A stretch of 64,000 bases of DNA from positions 2,418,001 through 2,482,000 of the forward strand of contig MDHJ01000001.1 of assembly GCA_002150995.1 (NCBI GenBank). Direction: 5' to 3'. Position 1 is the stretch's first letter; every line of letters begins with the position of its first letter. A program made the position numbers and the translations under genes. A model generated the notes under the pieces. It saw only the letters and a list, made by a program, of their open reading frames with translations. It made no database searches and was not told where the DNA came from. This stretch comes from Clavibacter michiganensis. Its GTDB lineage: Bacteria > Actinomycetota > Actinomycetes > Actinomycetales > Microbacteriaceae. Positions 1 through 11,469 of this stretch are shown here, in pieces.

Positions 1-15
1 CGGTGAACCAGCCGA

Positions 16-974
16 TCACCGGGCACCGCCCTCGTCGGCGGGGAAGTTCACGATCGAGGTGCCCGTCCGGCCGCGGAAGCCGACCAGCCCGACGAGCCGG
101 CCGTCCGGCGCGACGGCGGCGAGCGGATCCTCCGTCGGCGCCTCGTCCGGCGTCGTCAGCCGCTTGCCGTGCCCGAGGTCGACGGCCTCCTGCTCGGTGA
201 GGTGGAGCACGTCGAAGAGGCGGCCGGCGGCGTCGGCCGGCGGGATGAGCCGGTCGGCGACGACGAGGTCGTCGATGGCGACCGCGTCGTCGACGTGGAA
301 CGGCCCGACGCGCGTCCGGCGGAGGGCCGTGAGGTGGCCGCCGACGCCCAGCTCGCGCCGAGGTCGCGGGCGAGAGCCCGCACGTAGGTGCCGGACGAGC
401 ACGTGATGCGCACGTCGAGGTCGAGCTGGGCGCCGTCCTCCTCGCCCTCCTCGGGCGCGACGGCGTCGAAGCGGAGCACGTCGAAGGCGGAGACGGTGAC
501 CTCGCGCGCGGCGAGCTCGACCTCCTCGCCCGCGCGGACCCGGGCGTACGCGCGCTTGCCGTCGACCTTGATCGCGCTCACCGCGCTCGGCACCTGCGAG
601 ATGACGCCGCGGAGGCCGGAGATCGCGCGCTCCACGTCGGCGACGGCGAGGTCGCGGATCCGGCCGGGCTCCGCGCGGGAGACGACCTCGCCCTCCCGGT
701 CGTCCGTCGTGGTGGCGCGGCCGAGGCGGATGGTGGCGAGGTACTCCTTGTCGAGTCCGACGAGGTAGGTCAGCAGGCGCGTGGAGCTGTTGACGCCGAG
801 GATCATGAGCCCGGTCGCCATGGGGTCGAGCGTGCCGGCGTGCCCGACCTTGCGGGTGCCCGCCAGGCGGCGGGTGCGGGCGACGAGGTCGTGGCTCGTC
901 CACTCCCCGCGCTTGTCGACGAGGAGGAGGCCGCTCGCGGTGGACGGCGCGGCGCGGGGGGTCGGGGTACTCAT
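16..974 (-). CDS. truB: tRNA pseudouridine(55) synthase TruB (frame broken once)
   Basis: Makes the universal pseudouridine at position 55 in the T loop of tRNAs. The N-terminal part carries the family signature GHAGTLDPMATG with the catalytic aspartate at about residue 50, and the C-terminal part reads on to GFRGRTGTSIVNFP before the stop. The two parts lie in different frames. They join if one G (plus strand) is restored at about 356-358, where the coding strand reads ctcggcgcgag instead of ctcggccgcgag and the protein then continues DLGRELGVGG. Restored length is about 319 residues, normal for actinobacterial TruB. It closes the nusA-infB-rbfA-truB group, although here panE, a kinase-like gene and mutY separate it from rbfA. 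The break is most likely a sequence error in an otherwise intact gene. Confidence 0.9.
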
Positions 975-1060
975 GGCCTGACCATCATGCCGTGCCCGGC
1001 CGCGCTCCCGGGTCGGTCCGATGCGCCCGCCGTAGGATCGAGGGGTCGACAGGAGGACGC

Positions 1061-2056
1061 GTGCGGATCGGTGTCTTGGGCGCGGGCGCCGTCGGCGGGA
1101 CCATCGCGGCGCTGCTCGAACGCGACGGCCACGAGGTGGACGTCACCGCCCGCGGCCCCCACCTCCGCGCCGTGCAGGACCGCGGGCTGCGGCTCTCCGG
1201 CGGCTGGGGCGAGCACGTCGCGCGCGTCGCGGCGGCCGAGCGGCTGGGCCGCCCGCCCGAGCTGGCCGTCGTCGCCACCAAGATCGCGGACGCGCGCGAC
1301 GCGATGACCGAGAACGCCGGCTGGCTCCGCGGGATCCCCGTCCTCGTCGTGCAGAACGGGCTCTCGGCCATCACCATGGGCGTCGAGTGCCTCCCCCGCT
1401 CCCAGGTCGTCGGCGGGCTCGCGCTCGTCGCGGCGTCGCTCTCGGAGCCGGGACTGGTCACCGTCACCTCGGCCGCCGGCATCCAGATCGGCTCGGCGGA
1501 CGGGCCGGAGGGCGCCGGGGTCGCGCTCGTGCGGGAGGTGCTGGATCCCGTCATGCCCGTCACGGTCGCCGACGACTTCCCCGGGGCGCAGTGGACGAAG
1601 CTCGTCATCAACGGGATCAACGCCGTGCCGGCCGTCACCGGCCTCAGCGTCCAGGCCGCGATCGCCGATCCCGCGATGCGCCGCATCGTCACGCGCGCGA
1701 TGCAGGAGACCGTGCGGACGGGTCTCGCCCGGGGCGTCGTGTTCGCGCCGCTCGGCGGCCTCACCCACCGCCGCCTGCGCCTGTTCGCGTCGCTGCCGCT
1801 CGGGCTGGCGGAGCGGGTGCCGGTCGCGCTCGCGCGGTCGATGGGCCGGGTGCCGAACCCGGGGTCGACGCTGCAGAGCATCCGCCGCGACCGCCCCACG
1901 GAGGTCGACCACCTCAACGGCGCGGTCTCCGCCCTGGCGCCCGGCGCCGGGGAGGACGCGCGCGTGAACGCCGCCCTCGTGCAGCTCGTGCACGGCGTGG
2001 AGTCCAGCGGCCGGCACCTGTCGCCCGCGGAGCTCGCGCGGCTCATCCCGCGCTGA
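1061..2056 (+). CDS. panE: 2-dehydropantoate 2-reductase family protein (ApbA/PanE)
   Basis: NADPH-dependent reduction of ketopantoate to pantoate in coenzyme A synthesis is the usual role. The protein opens with the dinucleotide-binding motif GAGAVGG, has the family-typical TKLVINGINAVPAVTG helix in the middle with its catalytic lysine, and ends after an acidic/His-rich helical domain. I chose the GTG at 1061 because aggagg lies four to nine bases upstream and the Rossmann strand starts immediately (RIGVLGAGAVGG); the upstream in-frame extension is not conserved in character. 331 residues is slightly long for PanE. It is divergent from truB across 86 bases. It could act on another 2-keto acid, since PanE paralogues are common. 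Confidence 0.82.
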   Translation: MRIGVLGAGAVGGTIAALLERDGHEVDVTARGPHLRAVQDRGLRLSGGWGEHVARVAAAERLGRPPELAVVATKIADARDAMTENAGWLRGIPVLVVQNGLSAITMGVECLPRSQVVGGLALVAASLSEPGLVTVTSAAGIQIGSADGPEGAGVALVREVLDPVMPVTVADDFPGAQWTKLVINGINAVPAVTGLSVQAAIADPAMRRIVTRAMQETVRTGLARGVVFAPLGGLTHRRLRLFASLPLGLAERVPVALARSMGRVPNPGSTLQSIRRDRPTEVDHLNGAVSALAPGAGEDARVNAALVQLVHGVESSGRHLSPAELARLIPR

Positions 2057-2079
2057 GCGGACGCGGCGGCGGCGCCGCC

Positions 2080-2652
2080 TCAGCAGCTGTCGGCGAAGAC
2101 GCGACGCGGGAGGTCCGGATCGCTGACGTCGACGATCATCGTGGCCGCCCGACGGGGGTTCACCGCGCGGATGTAGCGCGCGTGGGCCTCCTGCGGCGCG
2201 GACGCGGCATCGCCGCCCGAGGTCGCGAGCGGCTCGTCCGGGAGGAGCAGGTAGACGACGGCGTTCCAGAGGCCGCGGAGCGCCTCGGTCTGGAGGCCGT
2301 CGCCCGCGACGATCAGCACGGCGTCGTCGGGCGCGTCCGTCACGGGGTCGGCGCCCGGCCGCAGCGCGAAGGGCGTGCCCGGGCGGCGGAAGGGCCGCAC
2401 GAGCGCGTCGCGGAGACCGTCGGCATCGGGGCCGTCCGCCGATCCGTCGACGTGGTGGTCGGCGGCCGACGCCACGTAGGCGCCGCGGCCGTCCGCGCGG
2501 AGCACGTCGGCGAGGTCGTGCGCGAAGGCGGGCGCGTCCGCGAGCGGACCGCCGTCGACCGCGAGGAAGGCGCGCCCCCGGCCGTAGTTGTGCAGGAACT
2601 CGTCGGCGAGCGAGGACAGGACCTCGGCGCGGGAGGCGCGGTACAGGGGCAT
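2080..2652 (-). CDS. Uridine-kinase-like protein lacking a Walker A motif
   Basis: 190 residues. The layout resembles small actinobacterial uridine kinase-like P-loop proteins: an N-terminal helix (RAEVLSSLADEFL), a strand FLAVDGGPLADAP where the P-loop would be, a GDG...GLWN segment, and a terminal segment RAATMIVDVSDPDLPRR that matches the usual nucleotide-interaction end of this family. The glycine-rich GxxxxGK[ST] is absent: the segment reads DGGPLADAPAF, with no lysine. The gene is therefore probably a non-catalytic relative or one with a changed function. It is divergent from mutY (38 bases between starts) and convergent with panE. Family assignment is inference from pattern only. Confidence 0.5.
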   Translation of the reverse strand: MPLYRASRAEVLSSLADEFLHNYGRGRAFLAVDGGPLADAPAFAHDLADVLRADGRGAYVASAADHHVDGSADGPDADGLRDALVRPFRRPGTPFALRPGADPVTDAPDDAVLIVAGDGLQTEALRGLWNAVVYLLLPDEPLATSGGDAASAPQEAHARYIRAVNPRRAATMIVDVSDPDLPRRVFADSC

Positions 2653-2690
2653 GCGCCGAGCCTAGGCTCATCGTCTCGTACGCTGGCCGG

Positions 2691-3569
2691 ATGCCCGAGA
2701 CCGCCCTCGCCCCACGGATCACCGCGTGGTTCCGGGAGAACGCCCGCGACCTCCCCTGGCGGCGCGAGGGGTTCGGATCCTGGGGCATCCTCGTCAGCGA
2801 GTCCATGCTGCAGCAGACGCCCGTGGTCCGCGTGATCCCGCGGCTCGAGGAGTGGTTGACGCGCTGGCCGTCGCCCGCGGCCCTCGCACAGGCGCCGGCG
2901 AGCGAGGCCGTCCGCGCGTGGGGCCGGCTCGGCTACCCGCGGCGCGCGCTGGCCCTGCACGCGTGCGCGGTCGCGATCGTCGAGCGGCACGGCGGCGAGG
3001 TCCCCGAGGACGTTGACGCCCTGCTCGACCTCCCCGGCGTCGGCCCGTACACGGCCCGCGCGGTCGCCGCGTTCGCGTTCGGCCACCGGCACCCGGTCGT
3101 CGACGTGAACGTCCGCCGCGTGCTCGCCCGCGCGGTGGCCGGCCAGGGCGATCCCGGCCCCGCGCGCACCACGCGGGACCTCGCCGCGATGGAGGCGCAG
3201 CTGCCCGACGACGTGGCGGAGGCGCGGCTGTTCAACGCGGGCACGATGGAGCTCGGCGCGGTGGTCTGCACGGCCCGCGCGCCGCGCTGCGACGACTGCC
3301 CCGTGAGCGACCTGTGCGCCTGGCGCGCGGCGGGGTACCCCGCCTACGACGGGCCGGCGCGCGCGACGCAGAAGCGCTACGAGGGCTCCGACCGCCAGGT
3401 GCGCGGCCTCCTGCTCGCGGAGCTGCGGTCGAGCCATTCCCCCGTCAGCGCGGCCGACCTCGCGACGGCCTGGTCGGAGCCCGTGCAGCGCGAGCGCGCG
3501 CTGGCCGGGCTCCTCGCCGACGGCCTCGCGGTGCGCCAGCCCGACGGGACCTACGCCCTCCCGAGCTGA
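2691..3569 (+). CDS. mutY: A/G-specific adenine glycosylase MutY
   Basis: Base-excision repair enzyme removing adenine paired with 8-oxoguanine. Residues ~35-45 carry the family signature ESMLQQTPV (catalytic glutamate). The helix-hairpin-helix is LPGVGPYTARAVAAFAFG, followed by the catalytic aspartate in VVDVNVRRVL. Four cysteines spaced C-x6-C-x2-C-x5-C (CTARAPRCDDCPVSDLC) bind the 4Fe-4S cluster. At 292 residues it has the short C-terminal region usual in actinobacteria, with only a winged-helix-like tail rather than the full NUDIX-like domain of E. coli MutY. Start ATG at 2691 sits just after a divergent gene, so a short promoter must lie within 2653-2690. Confidence 0.93.
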   Translation: MPETALAPRITAWFRENARDLPWRREGFGSWGILVSESMLQQTPVVRVIPRLEEWLTRWPSPAALAQAPASEAVRAWGRLGYPRRALALHACAVAIVERHGGEVPEDVDALLDLPGVGPYTARAVAAFAFGHRHPVVDVNVRRVLARAVAGQGDPGPARTTRDLAAMEAQLPDDVAEARLFNAGTMELGAVVCTARAPRCDDCPVSDLCAWRAAGYPAYDGPARATQKRYEGSDRQVRGLLLAELRSSHSPVSAADLATAWSEPVQRERALAGLLADGLAVRQPDGTYALPS

Positions 3570-3591
3570 CGCCGGACGCGACGGTCGGCCC

Positions 3592-3606
3592 GCGGGCGGG
3601 GCCCGC
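3592..3606. terminator. Short GC hairpin between convergent mutY and rbfA
   Basis: Perfect 6-bp stem gcgggc/gcccgc with a 3-base loop, placed between the mutY stop (3569) and the rbfA stop (3630). The convergent position suggests a bidirectional terminator, but there is no T tract. Confidence 0.35.
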
Positions 3607-3629
3607 CGATCGGAAGGCGACTGGGCGGG

Positions 3630-4130
3630 TCAGTGCGCGGGCTCGTACCCGGGCGTCGAGCGGTCGACGCCGTCCTCGTCGTCGTCGTCGTCCTCGTCGT
3701 CGTCCGCGACGACGCGCGGCTTGACGTACGGATCCTCGTCGCCCGCGTACACGGCGGCCTGCGCCTGCGTGTGCACGTCGGCGTCGCGGCGGCGCGCCTC
3801 CTCGAGCAGGGCGTCGATCGCGGCGGCGTTCTCGGGCACGCCGTCGAGGATGAACTCGAGCGACGGCGTGAGCCGCGCGGTGATGTTCTTGCCCACCTCG
3901 CTGCGGAGCATGCCGGTGGCGGACTTGAGGGCCGCGGCCGTGTCGGCGCGCTCCTCGTCGGTGCCGTAGACCGTGTAGAAGATGCTGGCGTGCTGCAGGT
4001 CGCCCGTGACGCGGACGTCGGTCACCGTCACGAAGCCGAGGCGCGGGTCCTTGATGCCCCGGTCGAGCTTGCGCGCGACGATCTCCTTGATGCGGTCGGC
4101 CATCTTCCGGGCCCTCGCGTGATCGACCAT
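3630..4130 (-). CDS. rbfA: 30S ribosome-binding factor RbfA
   Basis: Cold-shock and maturation factor that binds the 30S subunit and helps process the 16S rRNA 5' end. The start MVDHARARKMADRIKEIVA and the segment DPRLGFVTVTDVRVTGDLQ are typical KH-like RbfA features, and the second half holds ADTAAALKSATGMLRSEVG and RLTPSLEF. After the conserved ~125 residues there is an acidic tail of Asp/Glu (about residues 140-155) ending in TPGYEPAH, a low-complexity extension seen in several actinobacteria. The gene lies directly downstream of infB with a hairpin-rich 125-base gap, and is convergent with mutY. Confidence 0.94.
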   Translation of the reverse strand: MVDHARARKMADRIKEIVARKLDRGIKDPRLGFVTVTDVRVTGDLQHASIFYTVYGTDEERADTAAALKSATGMLRSEVGKNITARLTPSLEFILDGVPENAAAIDALLEEARRRDADVHTQAQAAVYAGDEDPYVKPRVVADDDEDDDDDEDGVDRSTPGYEPAH

Positions 4131-4158
4131 GGTCGACGTCCTTCCGTGACGGGTGCGG

Positions 4159-4176
4159 CCGGGCGGTGCCGCCCGG
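4159..4176 (-). terminator. GC hairpin downstream of infB, upstream of rbfA
   Basis: Perfect 8-bp stem ccgggcgg/ccgcccgg with a 2-base loop just upstream of the rbfA start. It is the second of two hairpins between infB and rbfA and may attenuate read-through or shape the rbfA leader. No T tract. Confidence 0.35.
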
Positions 4177-4210
4177 CGTCCTGCGTGCCCCGCCTGCGGC
4201 GGGACGGGGA

Positions 4211-4242
4211 GGGCCCCGCTCCCCTGGTGGGGAACGGGGCCC
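4211..4242 (-). terminator. Long hairpin after the infB stop
   Basis: Stem gggccccg/cggggccc enclosing an inner stem tcccc/gggga with loop tggt, 14 bases beyond the infB stop codon. The strong GC stem without a U tract is common for actinobacterial terminators or 3'-end stabilisers. rbfA continues on the same strand, so this is likely partial termination. Confidence 0.5.
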
Positions 4243-4255
4243 GGATCAGCCGAGG

Positions 4256-7086
<2,831 letters not shown>

Positions 7087-7182
7087 TGTTCTCCTGTCTG
7101 GGGGTCCTCTCCCAGGCAGGAGGGGACCGCTAGTGCTGGACGGATCTCATTTCGAGCCGCTCATTAGTTGTCCATGTGCCGT

Positions 7183-7476
7183 TCAGCCTGTTCTCTCGGA
7201 TGCTCGCGCGCTCGGCTGGGCCGCGAGCCGCTCTCGTAGTCCCCCAAGAGCTGCGGGGTCGAGCGCCGCGTCGCTCCGCAGGGCCCGCCCGAGGGCGCGC
7301 CGTGCGATCGCTCTGTCGATGCACTCGATGGTCGGATGGATCCACGCACCCCGGCCGGCCAGCACGGCGCGCTCGTCGAGGACGAGGGAGCGCGTACGGG
7401 GATCGGCGACGATCCGCACGAGAGCGGACCTCGGGGCACGCCGACGACAGCCGACGCACGTTCTTACCGGACCCAT
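7183..7476 (-). CDS. ylxR: YlxR family RNA-binding protein (DUF448)
   Basis: 97 residues. The N-terminus GPVRTCVGCRRRAPRSALVR and the central GRGAWIHPTIECIDRAI are the two recognised YlxR blocks. Relatives are small basic proteins encoded between nusA and infB; they bind RNA, and one has been linked to RNase P. Here it keeps that position: about 50 bases after nusA and 96 bases before infB on the same strand. Start ATG at 7476 gives the usual short N-terminus. Confidence 0.85.
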   Translation of the reverse strand: MGPVRTCVGCRRRAPRSALVRIVADPRTRSLVLDERAVLAGRGAWIHPTIECIDRAIARRALGRALRSDAALDPAALGGLRERLAAQPSARASERTG

Positions 7477-7526
7477 ACTACCCCCTCCGTCCGGCGGCGG
7501 CGAGGCGGGGTCGTGGCGGGCGGCGC

Positions 7527-8533
7527 TCAGTCGTCGCCCTCGAGGATGCTGTCGGGCTGGATGTCGATCTTCGCGCCCGTGAGCTTCGCGGCGAGTCGGG
7601 CGTTCTGGCCCTCCTTGCCGATGGCGAGCGACAGCTGGTAGTCCGGCACGAGCGCGCGGACGGCCTTGGTGGCCTGGTCGATGACGAACGAGCTCGTCAC
7701 CCGGGCGGGCGAGAGCGCGTTGCCGACGAACACGGGCAGCGACTCGGAGTAGTCGACGATGTCGATCTTCTCGTCGTTCAGCTCCGCGGTGACCGCGCGG
7801 ACGCGCTGGCCGAGCTCGCCGATGCAGGCGCCCTTGGCGTTGATGCCCGGCTCGGTCGCGCGCACGGCGATCTTGGTGCGGTGGCCGGCCTCGCGGGCCA
7901 GCGACACGATCTCGACGAGGCCCTGCGCGATCTCCGGCACCTCGAGCGCGAACAGCTTGCGGACGAGCGAGGGTGCGTGCGGGAGACCGTGATCTGCGGC
8001 CCCTTGGCGCCGCGGGAGACGCTCGTGACGTAGACGCGAAGGCGCGAGCCGTGCACGTACCGCTCGCCCGGCACCTGCTCCTCGGGCGGCAGGATGGCCT
8101 CGATGGTGCCGAGGTCGACGTGGATCATGCGGGGGTTCGGGCCCTGCTGCACGACGCCGGCGACGATGTCGCCCTCGCGGCCCTTGAACTCGCCGAGGAT
8201 GCGGTCGTCGCCGATGTCGCGGAGGCGCTGGTTGATGACCTGCTTCGCGGCGAACGCGGCGATGCGGCCGAAGTCGCTCGGGCTGTCCTCGGACTCGCCG
8301 ATGACGAGGCCGTCCTCGTCGAGCTCGGGGACGTGCACGGAGACGTGGCCGGACTTGCGGTCCAGGTGCACGCGGGCGGGGGGCACGCCGTCGGCGACGG
8401 GCTTGGCGTCGGCCTGGTCGGTGTGCTTGAGGTAGGCGGTGAGGATGGCCTGCTCGATGATCGAGACGAGCTCCTCGAACGGGATCTCGCGCTCGCGCTC
8501 CATCATGCGCAAGACGCTCAGGTCGATGTCCAC
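7527..8533 (-). CDS. nusA: Transcription termination/antitermination protein NusA (frame broken once)
   Basis: RNA polymerase-associated factor acting at pausing, termination and antitermination. Residues 1-120 are the polymerase-binding N-terminal domain ([19 protein letters not shown]). Then come S1 ([14 protein letters not shown]) and the KH domains, with KH2 seen as [20 protein letters not shown]. Restored length is about 335 residues, the short form without C-terminal acidic repeats. The frame changes near 7971-7973: cacccTCG needs one further C to give [12 protein letters not shown]. It normally follows rimP; no rimP is present here (84 bases to proS). Essential in most bacteria, so the break is probably a sequence error. 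Confidence 0.94.
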
Positions 8534-8564
8534 GGGCGACTCCTCTATTCGGTTGGAAACACCA

Positions 8565-8598
8565 CAGGCTACCCGACCCGGACGGGTGGGGCAGCCTG
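8565..8598 (-). terminator. Imperfect hairpin between proS and nusA
   Basis: Stem caggct/agcctg outside an inner stem acccg/cgggt, with a bulge ggggc. It lies between the proS stop and the nusA start. Could be a terminator for proS or a leader structure for nusA. Confidence 0.3.
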
Positions 8599-8617
8599 CG
8601 GGACGTCGGTGCGGGGA

Positions 8618-10389
8618 TCAGCGCTCGGCGGCGAGTGCCCCCACGACGTCGCCGAGCGCGATCGGGGTGCGCTCGTTCGTGCGGCGGTCCCAGAGCTCCG
8701 CCATGCCGTCGGCCGCGCCGCGGCCGACGATGACGATGGTGGGCACCCCGATGAGCTCGGCGTCGCCGAACTTCACGCCGGGCGACACCTTGGGGCGGTC
8801 GTCGAAGAGCACGTCGAGGCCGGATGCGTCGAGCGCGTCGACGAGCTCCTCGGACGCCGTCCGCACGGCCTCGTCCTTGCCGGTCATGACCACGTGCACG
8901 TCGAACGGGCTGACGGAGGCGGGCCAGAGGAGGCCGCGGCCGTCCTGCGTGGCCTCGGCGACGAGCGCCAGGTTCCGCGTGATGCCGATGCCGTACGAGC
9001 CCATGGTGACCGTGACGAGCTTGCCGTTCTCGCCCAGGACCTTGAGGCCGAGCGCCTCCGCGTACTTGCGGCCGAGCTCGAAGACGTGGCCGATCTCCGT
9101 GCCGCGCGCCGTGCTGATGGGGCCGGAGCCGTCGGGCGCGGGGTCGCCGTCGCGGACGTCCGCGGCCTCCACGACGCCGTCGGGGGTGAAGTCGCGGCCG
9201 GCGACGAGCGACAGCACGTGCTGCCCGGCGACGTTGGCGCCCGTGATCCACGCGGTGCCGTCGACGACGCGGGGGTCGACGACGTAGCGGACGCGCGTCG
9301 ACGACGTGGAGCCGAGCACGGGGCCGTCGGGCGACCACGGGCCGATGTAGCCCTTGACGAGGCCCGGCTGCTTCGCGAGGTCGCCCTCGGTGGCGGGCTC
9401 GACCTCGGCCGGGAAGAAGGCGACCTCGGCGCGCTTCAGGTCGATGTCGCGGTCGCCGGGGATGCCGACGACGACGAGCTCGCGCGTGCCGTCGAGGTGC
9501 GTGAGCGCGAGCACGATGTTCTTCAGCGTGTCGGCGGCGGTCCAGGCGCGTCCGTCCTCGCGGGGCTCCCGCGCGTTCGCGAGGTCGACGAGCGTGGCGA
9601 TGGTGGGGGTGTCGGGCGAGTCGAACACGCGCGCCTCGGGCTGGCCCTCGATGGGGACCGCGTCGGGTACGAGGGTCGTGAAGGCCTCGACGTTGGCCGC
9701 GTAGCCGCCGGCCGACCGCACGAAGGTGTCCTCGCCGATGGGCGTGGGATGCAGGAACTCCTCGCTCTTGGACCCTCCCATCGCGCCCGCGTCGGCGGCG
9801 ACGATGACGTACTCGAGGCCGAGCCGCTGGAAGATGCGCTCGTAGGCGTCGCGCTGGGCCTGGTAGCTCACGGAGAGCGCCTCGTCGGTGACGTCGAACG
9901 AGTAGGCGTCCTTCATCGTGAACTCGCGGCCGCGGAGGATGCCGGCGCGGGCCGGGCCTCGTCGCGGTACTTGTCCTGGATCTGGTAGATCGACAGGGGC
10001 AGGTCCTTGTAGCTCGAGTAGAGGTCCTTCACGAGCAGCGCGAAGAACTCCTCGTGGGTGGGCGCCAGCACCATCGGCGCGCGCTTGCGGTCCTCGAGGC
10101 GGAACATCCCGGGGCCGTACTCGTCGTACCGGCCCGTGGCCTGGTACGGCTCGGCCGGCAGCAGCGCGGGGAAGTGCACCTCCTGGGCGCCGATGCGCTC
10201 CATCTCCTCGCGGACGATCGCCTCCACCTTGCGCTTGACGCGGAGGCCGAGCGGCAGCCAGGCGAAGATGCCGGGGGCCTGGCGGCGGATGTAGCCGGCG
10301 CGCACGAGGAGGCGGTGGCTCGCGACCTCGGCGTCGACGGGGTCTTCCCGGAGGGTGCGGACGAAGAGCTGGGAGAGGCGTGTGGACAC
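8618..10389 (-). CDS. proS: Prolyl-tRNA synthetase, bacterial type (frame broken once)
   Basis: Class II synthetase charging tRNA-Pro. Motif 1 region is [23 protein letters not shown]. The motif 2 loop is [19 protein letters not shown], which is where the break falls, followed by MKDAYSFD. A long insertion (residues ~220-400) matches the YbaK-type editing domain of bacterial ProRS, and motif 3 is [10 protein letters not shown]. Restored length is about 590 residues, the normal size. The frame changes at 9949-9951: cggcccgcgcc needs one extra C to give ARPRAGIL. The gene ends 84 bases before nusA and begins 66 bases after oleD. Essential, so the break is almost certainly an error. Confidence 0.95.
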
Positions 10390-10455
10390 CGGACCAGCCT
10401 AGCGATCCGGCCCGGAGGCTCCCGCCTGCCCGGGCCGATCAGCGGCGGACCGCGA

Positions 10456-11469
10456 TCAGCCGCGGACGGCGCCGCCGGCGCGGTAGGAGAGCCGGAGGCG
10501 CTCGAAGCCCTCGTCGAGGCTCACGGCAGGGGTCCAGCCGAGGGCTCGGCGCGTCTCCCGCTGGTCGAACCAGTGCGCGGTGGAGAGCTGCTCGGCGAGG
10601 AACCGGGTCATGGGCGGCTCGTCGGAACCGGGGCGCACGGCCCAGACCCGCTCGACCGCTCCCCCGGCGGCGCGCGCGAGGGCGGCGGGCACGCGGATCC
10701 GCGGCGCCGGCACGCCCGCCGCGCGGCACATGCCCGCGAGGAGCTCGGCGACCGGGCGCGGCTCGCCGTTCGTCACCACGTACGCACGGCCGTGGGCCGT
10801 GTCGGCGCGGTCGAGCGCCGCGACGATCGCGTCGGCGGCGTTGTCGCGGTAGACGGTGTCGATGAGGGCCGCGCCGTGCCCGAGGAGCGGGAGCCGGCCG
10901 CGCGCGGCGCGGTCGACGATGCGGGCGACGAGCTGCGTGTCGCCCGGACCCCACACGAGGTGCGGGCGGACGGCGAGCACGCGCATGGCCGGCGAGTCCT
11001 CGGCCAGGGCGAGCAGCTCGCCCTCGGCCTTCGTGCGCGCGTAGTCGCCGCGGGCGCGCACGGGATCCGCCGGTCCCGCGCCGTCGCCCACGATCGAGAG
11101 GCCCGTGTGCGCGACGGACGGCGAGGAGACGTGGACGAAGCGGGAGGCGCCGGCCGCGCGGGCGCCGCGGAGGAGCGCGCGCGTGCCCGCGACGTTGACG
11201 GCGCGGAAGTCGGCCGGCTCGCCCGCGAGCGACACCTTCGCGGCCAGGTGCACGACGGCGTCGACGCCGTCGACCGCCCGCGCCACCGCCGCGGCGTCGG
11301 TGACGCTCCCGCGCAGGTCGACGACCGCGCCCGGGACGGGGTCCGTGCCGCTCGCGGCGAGGCCCGACGGCTGGCGCTGGAACGTGCGGACGGCGTGCCC
11401 GGCCGCTGCCAGGCGCTCGGCGACGGCACGGCCGAGCATGCCGCTGGCCCCCGTGACGAGGACGATCAC
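10456..11469 (-). CDS. oleD: 2-alkyl-3-oxoalkanoate reductase OleD (extended SDR)
   Basis: NAD(P)H-dependent reduction of the OleA product to the 2-alkyl-3-hydroxy acid is the known OleD role. The protein starts with VTGASGMLGRAVAERL (TGxxGxxG Rossmann motif) and has the SDR catalytic pair in YARTKAEGE, plus the FVHVSSPSVAHTG serine segment. 337 residues is normal for the family. The GTG start at 11469 overlaps the oleBC stop by GTGA, so the two are translationally coupled. Function rests on context: alone it would be called only an NAD-dependent epimerase/dehydratase. Confidence 0.82.
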   Translation of the reverse strand: MIVLVTGASGMLGRAVAERLAAAGHAVRTFQRQPSGLAASGTDPVPGAVVDLRGSVTDAAAVARAVDGVDAVVHLAAKVSLAGEPADFRAVNVAGTRALLRGARAAGASRFVHVSSPSVAHTGLSIVGDGAGPADPVRARGDYARTKAEGELLALAEDSPAMRVLAVRPHLVWGPGDTQLVARIVDRAARGRLPLLGHGAALIDTVYRDNAADAIVAALDRADTAHGRAYVVTNGEPRPVAELLAGMCRAAGVPAPRIRVPAALARAAGGAVERVWAVRPGSDEPPMTRFLAEQLSTAHWFDQRETRRALGWTPAVSLDEGFERLRLSYRAGGAVRG

